In this document: in pieces, positions 20,272-32,639 of the stretch
How positions within the stretch are numbered: position 1 is the first letter of the stretch
Layout: each line of letters begins with the position of its first letter
Origin: Cenococcum geophilum 1.58
Taxonomy: Eukaryota; Ascomycota; Dothideomycetes; Gloniales; Gloniaceae
Assembly: GCA_001692895.1 (NCBI GenBank)
Contig: KV748178.1
Span: 1,040,536-1,104,535, forward strand
DNA length: 64,000 bases
Reading direction: 5' to 3'
Position numbers and translations under genes: made by a program
The notes under the pieces: model-generated
Told to the model about the DNA's origin: nothing
The model's input: the letters and a program-made list of their open reading frames with translations, nothing else
The model's database searches: none

Positions 20272-23200
20272 ATGACTTTACCGACTACCTCATCGAATAC
20301 GATTATCCTCAATAAATTAGAAGACTGGGAGCAATGGCTATGGCAACTCCGAGCCCTCGCAGACCAGCGAATTTGGGCCCACGTTGACCTAGATAATGCA
20401 GCACCTTAACGAGGTCTACTATAAGAACCAGCCTATCTAGAAGTTATAGATTTTAATAAGAATGCAACCTTATATGCATAGCTCTTGACGAATCAATAGA
20501 GGGCGTACAAGAATAGCAGATGATACTACGACTAGGATATAAAGTACTTCCTGAAATAGGAAGAGTATCTGTAATAGATACGCACCTAGATCACGACCAT
20601 AGTATTAATTTAGAAGAAGCTACTACTTAACCCTTCCTTAATAGTTAAAGAATGGCTATCCCGATTAAAGGAGAACACAGAACCTACCTTATTGTTTATT
20701 AGGAAGAAGGTACAACACTAATATACAGAAGCCCTTAAGGGGTTTAAACACTTATTAAAATTAAATTAGTGGTTAGATTAATGGGAACACGTAATAGTAC
20801 TAGGAGAGAAGTATAAGATCCCTTAAATATCTAATAGAATCTGGCTTTAAGAACTAGCAGACGTTATTTAACCTTTTAGCGACGCCTACTATATAAAGTA
20901 CACTACCAAGTTAAATAACCCTTAGAAGTTAAGATCTTCTAAATATTATAAAGTAGTAAAGGAGCTGCAAGAAGGACTTAGAATACCCTTAAAGAAAGCT
21001 AATACTACTATAAGAGGGAGTACCTTTAATGTAGACTTCGCAGAGCAAGCTATAATAGATTACTCTAATACTACTAAAGGTCTAGGGAAAGGAACCTTAG
21101 TATATACTAGACGCTCAAAGAGAGCCAGGTTACTAGTAGATAAGGAGACGTCCCGTAAGAAGCTACTACCTATATGCTTGGCGTGCGAGAAACGAGGATA
21201 TTCCCTTTAAGACTATTGGTATTTATTTAAAGATAAGAGACCTAAAGGAGTTATAATTGGAGATACTCGCATTAAAAGGGTGCTAAAGAAGGTAGAAAAG
21301 AATAAGAATCTTACTAACCAAGTTATAAAGATTAGACTTAAAGAATAGGAAGATAAAGCTTAATAACGACAGGACGAGAGCTAGGAAGTTAAGATTAAGA
21401 GAGAAGCTAATGCAATATTCCTAGAATTGTATTACACCGGTTAACTCTATCCACTAAAGCTATTAACTATTCTTGACTTAGGAACTACTCTTTATATCTT
21501 TAATAACTTCTCTCGTTTCTATAACTTTAGGAAAGCTCTAAGACTTAAATACGTTATCGCCGGCAGCTTAGAAGTGCCTATACTAGGCTATAGTAACGTT
21601 ACTATCTAAGTTATAAAACTAGATAAAAGTAAGGGAATCCTATGTCTTAAAGACGTTGCCTTTTATACGGACTTTAATATAAATCTAGTATTATTCCGTC
21701 TACTTTAAAAATAAGAGTACTACTAGGACAATAAAGGAGAGAACGATCTTCTAGTTTGAAAGGATAACTTAGTCCTATATTAAATGGAAGAACGTTACGG
21801 ATAATAGACTATTAACTATATTCAACTAGGAAGACTATTAGCTTTTATTTTAAGCCAACTGCTACGCCACCAACGGAAGCGCAGAATATCGTTAAAAGAC
21901 GTTCGTTTAGATTTAAAAGGTAATATATATCTATAGTATCTGCGTCTAAAACATCCAGGACCTATAAGCCTTTATTATTTAGGTATTAACGCTCTAGGAG
22001 TTAAGCTTTAAGGCCTGAAAACGACGGAATATTGATACTGCAGTCTCGCTAAAATTAAGTGTTAGGTCTTAAGAAGGTTCTTAAAATAGAAAATTAATAA
22101 ACCCTATCTTAACCTCTATATTAACTGGACTAACCTTAAGGAAGCGCATACTGGTTTTATACAAGTTATGCTTATCTATAACACCTTCTTAGGAAGAACC
22201 TTTCCGTATTTTATAACAACGCATAGTAAGGAAAAGAAGACACTATAAGTACTTAAAGATTTCATCTAATAGATTCGTCTGAGGTATAACCTTAAAGTTA
22301 ACACTATTAGATCAGACAACGAGCTAGGAAGAAAGAGAACCCTTAAATGGCTATAGACCTAAGGGATTATATTTAAGCCTTTAGCGCTATATACCTAAGT
22401 ATAAAACGGTACCGCCAAACGCTTAGGGGGTGTAATTATTAAGAAAGGATGTGTAATAAGAATTGCTGCTAATCTACTATATAATCTATAGAACGAGATA
22501 GTTAACTATATAGTTTACCTTTAAGATTAAACGCCACGGGAAAGCAACGGTTAGAAATTGCTATATAAGAGGTTCCATACCTACCTAGCAAATAAAAGAT
22601 TAAGAAAACCACAACTAGCGCACCTAAAAGCCTACGGCTGTAGGGCGTATGCGATGACGTTAAACGCCTAGCTAAAGAAGAAAAGGCTAAGCAAGCTAGA
22701 TCCGTAAGCCCATATCGGCTATCTCGTCAGCTATAACTCTACCAATATTTATAGGATCTAGATCCTATATAAGGGTATCGTCATCTCTATAAGGAATGTT
22801 ATCTTTAACAAAAAGATATTCTTTAACGGTAAGCGAACGGATATCTTAGAGGACCTACACGCTAAATTAGACACGTTAATTAAGAAGATTTAACTTCCTA
22901 ATACCCTAACTAAGAACGAGGTCCTTCTAGAAGATAATAAAGAAGTATTAGAACCGTCAATTTAAGAGGAAGATAACGACGTTAATAAGCTAGTATAGAC
23001 CTTTAATAAGTTAGCAGATCTTAAGCTTATAAGAGCTCTTAAAGATATATATTATACGCCACCTCCAATAAAAGAAGACAAAGAATCTCTATATGCCTTT
23101 TACGTTAAGTATCCTATAAAGTTAGATATATAAGATTAGGACATTGTCTAATAAATAGGAGATAGGTTTTATACTTAGGGGGTGTTTAACAACTTGGTTA

Positions 23201-25149
23201 AAGACTTATTTAAGGAAGCCGGCGATTATAGGTTTAAAGACTTTATTATTAAAAGAATTACTTTAGCCTATTACGGCGCCTTCTTAGTAGGAAGGAAGTT
23301 TAACCTTAATAGTTAACTTAACGACAGCAAGCTGAAATTAGGTAGAATACATAATATTAGATTATATAGGAAGAACTTACCTCCGCCACCTTAGATAATC
23401 CGCAACCTTAATATATATCCTCTTCAAGATTAGTTCCAAGAGGCTTAATAAGCCCATCTCCAATCTCATCATTAAATGAGGTCGTTTTAAGAAACAGATA
23501 AGAAGTACGTAAAGGGATAGTAGGTCCTTAGCTTAATATAGGTGTTCGTTTACAAGACGGATAAGTATAAATTTCTCTAGAAATGTAAGGCACGCTTAGT
23601 AGTCTACGGAAATTAATAAGCCCTAGGAGACCTACCTATAAGAGCCACTATATTAGCTAGTATAACCTTCCGAACCCTTATAGCGATTACTACAAAATTT
23701 AACCTAGAGACGATATAGATAGATGCAGTTAATGCGTTTGTCCATTATAATCTTAACAAGGTTATCTATATAAAGCTACTACTAGGGTTTAATAAAGGAA
23801 AAACAGATAAAGTACTATGCTTAAGAAAAGCACTGTATAGACTATAACGATCACCACTATTATAGCAGAAGAATCTCACGAGCTTATTAAATAAATTAGG
23901 TTTTAAAGAAGTACCCTAGAAGCCATATATTATGCTAAAAGATAAAATAGTCATCTTCTTCTACGTTAAAGATATTATCTTCTGCTACCGAAAAACAGAT
24001 AAGAAGAAAGCTTAAGAAGCAATCAAGGAGCTAAGCAAAAAATACTAGATAAGTACCCTTAGCGAGCTAAAATAGTTCCTAGGAATTTACGTGCTACGTA
24101 ATCATAGCTAGAGGCTCCTATAGCTATCCCAGGAAGCCTATATTAAGAAGATAGCTAACTAGTATAAGATAAATCTTAGAGGGCGTCTTTTAGACACTCC
24201 TATAGCAGAATCGGAACTCCTCCCTACTAATTACCGTATAATCCGTCTAACGCGTCCGTCCCTTAATACAGACCTATTAGTCCGTCCTATATCCCTACCA
24301 GCTTCTATAATGCTATATTAAAGAAAAATGGGTTTAGTACTCTATATAGCCACTATAACGCGTCTAGATATTGCTTTTATAGTATTATAGCTAGCAAGAT
24401 TTAATTAGAACCCAAGCTATAAGCACTATTAAGCGGTAGATAGAGTAATCTAGTACCTATATAGCACGAGGAGTAGAGTAATCTACTATAGAGAAGATAA
24501 GGAAGGAACAAACAGTAAAAAAAAAGACAAAGGAATACGCGATAAAGGACGAGATAATAGAGGAGATGGTAGAAGTAAAGCGCAGTTGTTTATCTATACT
24601 AGCGGCACATTATTTACGGACAACTCCGTTAATAGAAAGAGCTTATAAGGATATATTATAAAGCTATTTAGGGAACTAATTGCCTAGAGAGCAAATAAGC
24701 AGGGTACTATTATAACGTTAAGCATAGAAGCCAAGTTATTAGCCCTATTACAGACAGTAAAGGAAGCTATCTTTATTAGTAGGCTGTTTAAAGTAATAAT
24801 GTTACACCTAAACAAGCCCTTAATTATTAACTGCGATAACGTTTAGACACTTTAACTAATTATAGAAGACACGGCAAAGCTGATTATAAAGCTCCAACAC
24901 GTCAATATTTATTAACATTAGTTGCGTTAAGAATACGCAATAAGATAAGTGCTATTATAATAGAAAGCGACGAAGGAGATAATTGCTAATGGATTTATAA
25001 AGGCCCTGCCCAAGTAGAGGTTTAAGAGCTTCGTTAATATAATTGGAATAGTAGATATTAAGGAGCGGCTAAATAAGGAGAAGCAACTAGAGGACCTAAG
25101 GGAGAAGGTTAGGGCGAGAAGGAAGAATTTAGATAAGATTACAGTTTAA
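20272..25149 (+). pseudogene. copia Gag-Pol polyprotein, one frame, RIP stops only
   Basis: From ATG at 20272 the same frame holds to a stop at 25147-25149 (1,625 codons). It has dozens of in-frame TAA/TAG codons and no frameshift that I can detect. Domains: Gag (LEDWEQWLWQLRALA near 20320); a CCHC-like remnant near 21180; protease Asp-Leu-Gly-Thr-Thr at 21475 (DSGTT expected); GAG-pre-integrase near 22000; integrase near 22150-22430 with RSDNE; RT near 23530-23990 with Tyr-Val-Lys-Asp at 23962 (YVDD expected); RNase H near 24600-24800 with FTDNSV. It would encode all proteins for copia replication. The mutated catalytic residues and stops abolish this. Confidence 0.92.
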
Positions 25150-25216
25150 TTAACGCATGGACGGACACGAGAAGGTAGCTAGCTTCGTCCTCAACCAGGT
25201 CGAAGCTAAGGGGGTA

Positions 25217-25389
25217 TATTAGATAATCTGTATTCTCGGTGGTGTAGGACGTGCACTGGTCACGTACACTGGTCACATGTATTGTAAATATCTTCGTCTA
25301 AGCCTAAGGGCCCTAGGTCACCAACCATCAAAATCATTAATCAATCAACCTATTTTATTAATAAATAGCTCTATATAAGTTATCTGACA
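25217..25389 (+). repeat. 3' LTR of the copia element
   Basis: 173 bp, beginning TATTAGATAATC (TG mutated to TA) and ending CTGACA, aligned throughout with 19819-19981. CACGTG words near 25258-25280 have decayed to CACGTA/CACATG. Confidence 0.85.
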
Positions 25390-25529
25390 CGTATATACTG
25401 CACGGACTTAGCACAGACCTAACCCCTAAGCGACGCATATATATATCCTGCCTCACCTCTTATATATAGCTCTTTATACAATATCGGTTGTTAATAATAT
25501 ACAGTTACCTCGTACCTCGTACCTTGACA

Positions 25530-26140
25530 GTCGGCACATACTATAATAGTATGTCGTGTTATCTCTTACGCCCCTAGTAGGGCTTGTTTCCACCTCTATT
25601 CTAAAGCTTCGTTTTTAAAGCTACGACCCTACCCTAGGCGGGATTCTTATCCTCGCACTTTATAACAATGCTAACCCAGTAAAATCTCTGCACGTTAAAT
25701 CTATTCGAGCCGATATTCTCTATCTCTATCTCCGTTTTTGTCTCCGAGTCTGTTTCTAGCTATGCTACTACTTTACGTCCCGAGTTCTTAGGCTGGCTAT
25801 AAGGAGTTTACCCTATAGGCTATATTCCTCGTGTCTTGATTATAGTGTAAGCCTATAGGTTACCGATCTCTCCGTCTTATATAATAGGCCCTAGAGTTCT
25901 CCGTTTCTAGCTATGCTTCTACTTTATATTCTAAGTTTCCTAGGCCGGCTGTAGGGAGTATACCCTGCGGGCTACGTTCCTTATGTCTTAATTATAGTAT
26001 AAGACTATAGGTTACCGATCTCTTCCCTCTATATCTTCGTCTTAGTCTACCCTCGCCTTATATCTTAGTTAAAGATCTATACTACCTTAAGTTTATCGTA
26101 ATAAGAATCTACACGTTAACCTTAATCTCCGCACTCTAAG
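25530..26140. other. Spacer with a 151-bp tandem duplication
   Basis: No gene was seen. Two head-to-tail copies start at GTTTCTAGCTATGC (25752 and 25903). They share GGAGT(T/A)TACCCT and ATAGGTTACCGATCTCT, and the second ends near 26040. Copy differences are mostly transitions. Confidence 0.65.
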
Positions 26141-26353
26141 TGTGACGGCTTATATAAATGCCTCTGAACCGAAGCTTATAGAATGCTATCTTACAAAGAT
26201 ACTAAGCTAAAGAGAAGGAAAAGGGGTCGCTAGGACCGATGTAAACAAATATATAGGGTGAGCTGCCAAGGCGCTAGCTCTAGGCGAGCTAATCGCAAGT
26301 CGGCAGAATATGGCAGAATTTGGCAGGTAACGTGCGATAGCGCCGTTATATCA
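26141..26353 (-). repeat. 3' LTR of the minus-strand gypsy
   Basis: 213 bp beginning TGTGACGGC and ending CCGTTATATCA. It contains AAGATACTAAGCTAAAGAG and the repeated word GGCAGAATWTGGCAGAAT near 26310. It is collinear with 32097-32306. Confidence 0.88.
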
Positions 26354-26689
26354 CCCCCCTCTTTAAAAGAAAGCCTGCCCTTAGGCTTAGTTAGAAATAG
26401 GGTAGTACTAGGCTTATAAGCGTAGGATTATAAAATATAAAATAAGGAGATAAAGGGGATATAAATACGTCTAGACTAGGTACAAAAAGGTAATTATAGG
26501 CTAAGTGAAAGCACTAGGCTAGAAAGAGTAGCCACTAAAAGTCTTAGCACAGATCTAACCAATTAGATAACTTTGACCGGTGGTTAAGGTTCCTAGACAT
26601 CTAAAATTTTACAGTACTAGCAGAATTTGGCAGAATAGCTATATTAGGGCTTTAGGGCGTTTTTATCCCTATATTCTTCTGGTAACTTA

Positions 26690-29600
26690 TTATCTTTATT
26701 ATACTAGCATTCCATCTATTCGTCTAGGTACTTTAGGGGTCTAGGCGTATTAGGGTATTAGTTATAGAACTTTTTAAGCTTCTAGGGGCAGCCTATAAAG
26801 TTCCACGTAGGGTACCAGGTTAGGTCTGGATTGTAGCCCTTCTATTAGACACGGTATTTTAGCGTTCCCTATACTATCTTATAGGCTAGTATTTCGTTAA
26901 CTTCCCATTCGTCGTCACTATTTACTTAAACTGGTAGGGGAGGCTTATTCTTTTGTCTAGGTAATAGGTTATTTATAGCTTTCCGTAACTTATCTGGCAA
27001 AAAGATAGGGTAAACCCTAATTAAATCTAGGAGTTTTACCTTATACGAGTTACCTATCTTCTTAAAAACCTTATATAGTCCTACTATCTGGTAGTCCAGT
27101 TTATGGCTAGGTTATTCGGTCTTCTAATTTCTTATTATAACCTAGACTATATTACCAGGGGTAAAGTCGGGCTCTTAACGGTGTTTGTTTACCTACTGTT
27201 CCATTAACCTTTAAGCTTTTTCTAGGTTTTTACGGGCTACCATCTAAGCTTCCTCTAAGCGTTTGGCGTACTATTAGGCCTTAGTATAAAATAGCTTCTT
27301 TTATATAGTCTAGGGTTCTTCTAGCCTTTTCCAGTCAAAGCTTATACGGGGTAAGTATTCTATTTCTAGCTAAATCGGGGCAAACCCTATAGAGTCGTGG
27401 GGTAGGGTTACTTAGGCGTAGTCTATTAAGGGTAATAGTTTAGACTAGTTGTCTTAAAAATAGTTAATAAAGGGCCTAAGCCTCTAGTCCAGGTACTAAT
27501 TTATAATCTCCGTCTAACTATCTATTTAGGGGTGGTAAGCTATAGAAAGCTTTAGCTTAATGCCTAGAATTTAGGTAAACTTATTCTAGAAGGCTAATAT
27601 AAACTATGGCCTATAATCAGATATAATAGTATCTAGTAGTCCGTAAATTTAGTAGACGTAATAGATATATAGCCGGGCTGCCTCTTTAGCATTAATATTC
27701 TTATAACAGGGAATTAAAAACGGGCGTTTACTAAAGCGGTCGACTATAACTATAACTATATTATATCCGTCGCGGTCCCTAAGTAGTTTATAGAAGTCTA
27801 TAAATATATACTGCTAAGGGCGCTTTAGTATTAGGAGTGGCTTAAGTAGTCCTAGGGTCTTATCCTATAGGATTATAGCTCTCCTATAGTCTTTATAGTT
27901 CCATATATATCGATTAATATCCGCAACTATTCTTGGCCAGTAGTAGCGGCAGTTAATAATTTTATAGGTCTTATTCTTGCTAAGGTATACCATAGAAACT
28001 TAGCAATAAGCTTTGCGGATTAGTTTAGTCTATAAATTATTAACGTTAGGGATTATAAGCCGCTCCTAATATAGGAGTAACCCTTCCTCTACTCTAAAAT
28101 TGAAGTCTCCTTTTACGGCTTAATTGCGGAGGGCCTTTAGGGCGTTAGCCGTGCGGTTTACAGTTAGAAGATAGTTAATTAGCCCTATTAGTTTATCTAA
28201 GGTCTCCTCTATTAATGCTAGCTTATTTAGCTAGGAGTCTAGCTCCTTAAGGACCTATAGGTTAAGCTATTTAGGATAAAGGAGGGCGCACGTCTAATAT
28301 TAGGTCTTTAGCTTATCCTAGGGTCCTATATCTTATTCTCTTTAGGTTAGGGCATTAGCCTTAAAGTTTTACTTACTAGAACGATATATAATTATAAAGA
28401 AGAATTAGGAGAGTATCTTAGCCTACTAGGCTTATTATCTAGTAAGCTACTTTATAGTTATAAAGTACTCTAGGGCTTTATAGTCTGTATATATCTTAAT
28501 CCGGAAGTTTATACCTTTAAGCTCTACGCACTATTAGAAGAGTAATTAAATAATAGCTAGTATTTCTTTATTATATACTTTATAGTTATACTTAGCCAGG
28601 TCTATTATTTTTTTTTAAAAAAAAGTAATAGAGTACCATTCGCTATCTAGATATAACTATAATAGGATTCCCACTATAACCCTATTAGAGGCGTCCGTTT
28701 CTAGTATTAATTTAAGGTCTAGGTTATAGTAATAAAGAATTAGGGAAGAGATAAGCCAATCCTTTATCTCTTTAAAGGCTTCTATATAGTTATTATTAAA
28801 GATAAAAGGTGTGTCCTTCCTGGTTAGTTATATAAGAGGTTTTACTATAATTTTATAGTCGTAGATAAACTAATAGTTGAAGTTATAAAAACTAAGGAAA
28901 AATTGGATTCCTTTTACTATATAAGGGGGCTTCTAGTTATAAATTACCTTTACCTTTTTAGGGTTAACCTTAATTCCTTCTATAGTTATAATAAACCTAA
29001 GGTATTTATACGTTTTACCCTAAACTTATATTTCTTAATATTAACTTATAAGCCCGCGTTCCGTAGTCTCTCTAAAACCTTCTTAACATAAACCTAATAC
29101 TTAAGTTCGTTGTCTAAGTATATAAGAATGTCGTTAGGTATACCGTGCAAAATTCGTCTAGGTAATTAAAAATAGCGTTATTTATATACCTTTAGCACGT
29201 AGCTAGTCCGTTTATTAGTCTAAAGGGAAGAACTTTATATTTATAGGAGCTATAACGGGTACAGAATATAGTTAAATCTTTAGATACAGGGTCTATCCTA
29301 ATTTAGTAGAAAGCTTAACGGATATTAAGTTTAGTAAAGATCTTTACCCAGCTTAAACATGTAAGGGTCTTATTAATTAAAGGAATAGGATACTAATCCT
29401 TTTAAGTAATAGCGTTTAGCTTTTAGTAGTTAATATAAAAGCAAAGGCCTCTATTAGGCTTTTTTATAAACAGAATAGGGGAAGTAAAAGGGGCTTAACT
29501 TAGCTTAATAAACCCTTTATCCAGGTTATTAATTAAGTACTACTTTATTACTTTTAGCTTATCCGTTAATTATTAGTAGAGGGGGCTATAACCTAGCGAG

Positions 29601-30700
29601 TTATTAGCTTCTAATTAAATCTTATAATTATATATCTAGTTAGGGGGTAACTTATCTAAAGCCGCCTTTAAAAATGTATTTTTATAATTTATATAAATAA
29701 TAAAAAGAAGGCGTTTAACTAGTTCCTCGTTAGTTTCCTCAGCTGGCTCTTCCTCCCTATTATTAATAATTTAGTTAATCTTATATAGGCTTATTATAAA
29801 GACCTTATTATTCTTCCGGTATATATTAAAGTAAAACACTATAGCGCTAATTACGGCAATATCTACGGCGGGGGGGTTATATAACAATAGGGTATACGTA
29901 ACTTTATAGACTTTTAGGGCACTAGCGTTATTATTACTCCTTTTAGCTCCTATTATATCTTTTAGAGATTATCCCTTATATCCTATTAATGCGTTCTTTT
30001 CTATACCGGTTAAATCTATATAATTTAGACGTTATTTACGTCACTATCTATCCTACTTCCGTATGTAGAGTTCTCTTTAAACATAGCGCTTTAAAAGAGT
30101 ATCTTTATTAGTACAGAGTTCTTTCTAGCTTCGCGGTGGGCGTCTTTTTAGGTAAAGGCTAGATTACGGGCTAGAACATCCTACTAGTAGATAGGGTTAG
30201 CCCTTACGGCTAGTGTCTTACGGTTAGTTTAGATCTCCCTAATAAAGGAGGGTAACCTTAGTCTATCCTCTAGCTAGATAAACTGTCTTCATTATATATT
30301 TAACCAAATATTAAAATAGGACATCTATTTTCGTCTAAGGATTATATTATAGGACCCCAGGTCTAAAATACAAAAGGGGATACTATATTAGCGTCGTCTG
30401 TTAAGAGTAATATATAACTTTAAGATATAGGTAACCGGCTAACCGGCTTAGCTATTATAGCCTTTTACCTAGATAGGCTTCTCTAGTCNGATAGCTTNTA
30501 TATTTANAAACTTNGNAANATTATTNNNATAGGCAGTATTTATAAAGGTAAAGCTATTTGCTCTAGTGTTAATAAGGGCGGTTATATTAACTCTATATCC
30601 ATTTTAAAATACTATATATAAAACCGTAAAATGCTTTCTACCTATTAACTAATTAAAATTAATCTCTTTAAGATTAATAGGGTACCCTAGGGGGGAGTCT
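26690..30700 (-). pseudogene. pol relic with RT, RNase H, integrase and chromodomain
   Basis: The RT catalytic region lies near 29125-29140 (NDILIY readable) with downstream DNEL. RNase H lies near 28500-28600 (YNYKVYNKEILAII). The integrase region is about 27600-28000, and a carboxyl chromodomain is clear at about 26690-26935 (DDEWEVNEILA, then KGYNPDLTWYP and NTPRPLKYLDE). Chromodomains of this clade bind methylated histone H3 tails and direct integration to heterochromatin (known for chromoviruses). Gln/Trp-to-stop changes are frequent. It cannot produce an active enzyme. Confidence 0.85.
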
Positions 30701-31865
30701 TTCCCTAAGGTTCTTTTTTTCCCGACTTATTAGACGTTTCTTCTTCCTCTATCTCCTTAATATTACTAATATCCTTTAGCTTTAGGCAAGACGAGGCAAA
30801 GTAACCCTCCTTATTACAGTTATAGCATATAGCTAAGGTAGGGTTAATTGGAGTATTACGGCGAATACTAGTTAATGGCGTAGTATATAGCTAGTTAGGC
30901 ATTACTTGCTAGTACATAGTTATAACCGCTTTTAGTATAAGAGCAGTCGTAGCTTATCTTCTTACTTTAGCTCTTATAGGTATAGCTAGTGAGTTTTAAT
31001 CGCCATAGAGTTACTTCTGCCGATTAAAATAGGCTTTAATCCGCCTTAGTTCTAAGTCTAATAATAGGCAATAAACTATAAGTCTATTATAAGTTAGTAG
31101 GTTATTTAAGGTTACAGCAATCTTCTTTTATAGCTAAATTGTTAGCTTATTATATAGGTCTAATCAGTAGTTCCTAAAGGGAACCTAGCCTTCTCCTATA
31201 AGGTATAGGAATTGAGTTTAGAATTTAGCAAAGGGTTAGTTCGGTTTTATTATTAGGCAATTATAATTATACTAGGCGTCCTATACTTTATTTAGGTTAA
31301 CATAAATAGCTACTAGGTACTGTATTATCTTATTAATAGATATAAATTGGATAGGGGAATTATCCTCAAACTTAGCTTAAAGGTGTCGTTAGGCGTCCCT
31401 AGTGGTTTAACTAAAGAGGTAGAGCATTTTGGCTTCTTTGGAAAGGAAATAGTTATAATTAACGCGGAGCTTTCCTTATACTTAAATCCTCCAATTCTTA
31501 AAGGTAGGGTCTATCCCGTTAGACAGTAGTAGGGGGTTAAAAAGCTTAACGGACTTTAATTACTTCATTATTATATCCGTACTCTCTAGTATATCGCATT
31601 TAGTAGAGTAAATAGGTTAGCTAGGGCTTTAAGAAAGAAAAGCCGGGCTATTTTATAGGGCCGTAAGGCTTTCTAAGATCTCTTATAGGGTCTCTTATAT
31701 ATTTCTTACTTTAAGACAATCGGCTTTCTAGCTAGCTGCGAGGGCACAAATCTACTCGCGTATGTCTATAACGTTATTATTATCTTCAATTTCTAATCCT
31801 AATTGGATCTTAGGTTCCTCTTAGGTAGAGGCAGCTCTCTTAAATAAGCTAGCTTTAAAAGGCAT
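30700..31865 (-). pseudogene. gag relic with CCHC zinc knuckle
   Basis: ATG at 31865 (minus) begins a frame starting MPFKASLFKRAAS. Later, at about 30788-30841, it reads Cys-Tyr-Asn-Cys-Asn-Lys-Glu-Gly-Tyr-x4-Cys, a CCHC knuckle whose His has become Tyr. Several stops and at least one change of readable frame interrupt the middle. Gag packages the element RNA, and the knuckle binds nucleic acid. The carboxyl limit is approximate. Confidence 0.75.
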
Positions 31866-32096
31866 CGTTAGCTTCCTAAGGTTCGTCGGTATTATACGCT
31901 TTAGTTTTAATTCTAGGGGTATAGGTCTAGTCCTGTCTAGCTTATAAGGTAGGATATTATCTAGGCCTTCCCAGGCAATATAGAGTTGTTTTAGTGTCTA
32001 AATATAGCGTATTAATACGTTGTTGTAGACAAAGTTTCCTTTAGGGTAGGATATTATTAAGGCCTTCCCAGGCAGGGTAGGGTAAGCTTAGTATAA

Positions 32097-32306
32097 TATA
32101 ACAGCTCGTACAAATGCCTCTAAACTAAAGCTTGTAGAATACTATCTTATAAAGATACTAAGCTAAAGAGAAGGAAAAGGGGTTACTAGGACCGATATAA
32201 ACAAATATATAGAGTAAGCCGCCAAGGCGCTAGCTCTAGGCGAGCTAATCGTAGGTCGGCAGAATATGGCAGAATTTGGTAGGTAATATGCGATAGCGCC
32301 GTTACA
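32097..32306 (-). repeat. 5' LTR of the minus-strand gypsy
   Basis: 210 bp beginning TATAACAGC and ending GCGCCGTTACA. It aligns along its length with 26141-26353, differing mainly by C/T and G/A. Confidence 0.88.
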
Positions 32307-32310
32307 CCGC

Positions 32311-32617
32311 ATCGGCAAAATATGGTACCCTACCAATGGCCTTAATGGTTGGTGGTTGACGCAATTGGCGCGCAGTTAAGGGCATTTGGCAACTCAACCG
32401 ACTAGCCTATGTCGTGTTTTTTTAACACGCAGCCTGCGCGCAGCCTGCGCGCAACCTGCAACCACAATTGTATTTAGAGCTATCCACCTCTTTTATACTA
32501 ATAGTATATTTTAGGTAATAAACAAAGGCTACTTTAAAGCTATTTATAAGGCTAGCAAGGTAAATTGTATATACTTCTTTATACAATCCATTATATTATT
32601 TTAGATAATTTAATATA
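32311..32617 (+). repeat. Dispersed repeat A, copy 2
   Basis: Matches 8711-8977. This copy keeps more GC: the core has GCGCGCAGCCTGCGCGCAGC-type tandem words near 32430-32455. It carries a near-palindromic 27-bp insertion (ATTGTATATACTTCTTTATACAAT) at about 32566-32590. It starts five bases after the gypsy LTR end. Confidence 0.7.
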
Positions 32618-32639
32618 ATATCCTAACTGTTTTATAATA

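Larger units (their letters stand above)
19819..25389 (+). mobile_element. Ty1/copia retrotransposon, structurally complete (5,571 bp)
   Basis: LTRs at 19819-19981 and 25217-25389 enclose one long frame. A perfect 5-bp duplication, CGTAT, lies at 19814-19818 and 25390-25394. A purine-rich tract (AAGCTAAGGGGG) sits just before the 3' LTR. The domain order protease, integrase, RT, RNase H identifies copia. All inactivating changes I see in the frame are point mutations. Confidence 0.92.
19801..25529 (+). repeat. LTR-like sequence split by the copia insertion
   Basis: Bases 19801-19818 (TGTTATAACTACGCGTAT) join 25395-25529, which ends ACCTTGACA, giving a TG...CA unit of about 153 bp. It contains a TATATATA/TATATATAG promoter-like stretch near 25437-25466. 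The copia element at 19819-25389 lies inside, with CGTAT duplicated. No duplication flanks the LTR-like unit itself, so it may be a terminal LTR of a rearranged element. Confidence 0.5.
26141..32306 (-). mobile_element. Ty3/gypsy chromodomain retrotransposon (6,166 bp)
   Basis: Related terminal repeats lie at 26141-26353 and 32097-32306. A polypurine tract sits at about 26354-26375 on the minus strand (read there as TTTTAAAGAGGGGGG), directly before the 3' LTR. Gag, RT, RNase H, integrase and chromodomain follow in gypsy order on the minus strand. The outer flanks are CTAAG and CCGCA, which do not match, so no target duplication survives. Ambiguous bases occur at 30489-30529. Confidence 0.88.

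Noticed and set aside
28903-29091. 62-codon plus-strand frame
   Set aside because: Antisense to the RT of the minus-strand gypsy element.
31347-31529. 60-codon plus-strand frame
   Set aside because: Antisense to the gag relic of the minus-strand gypsy.
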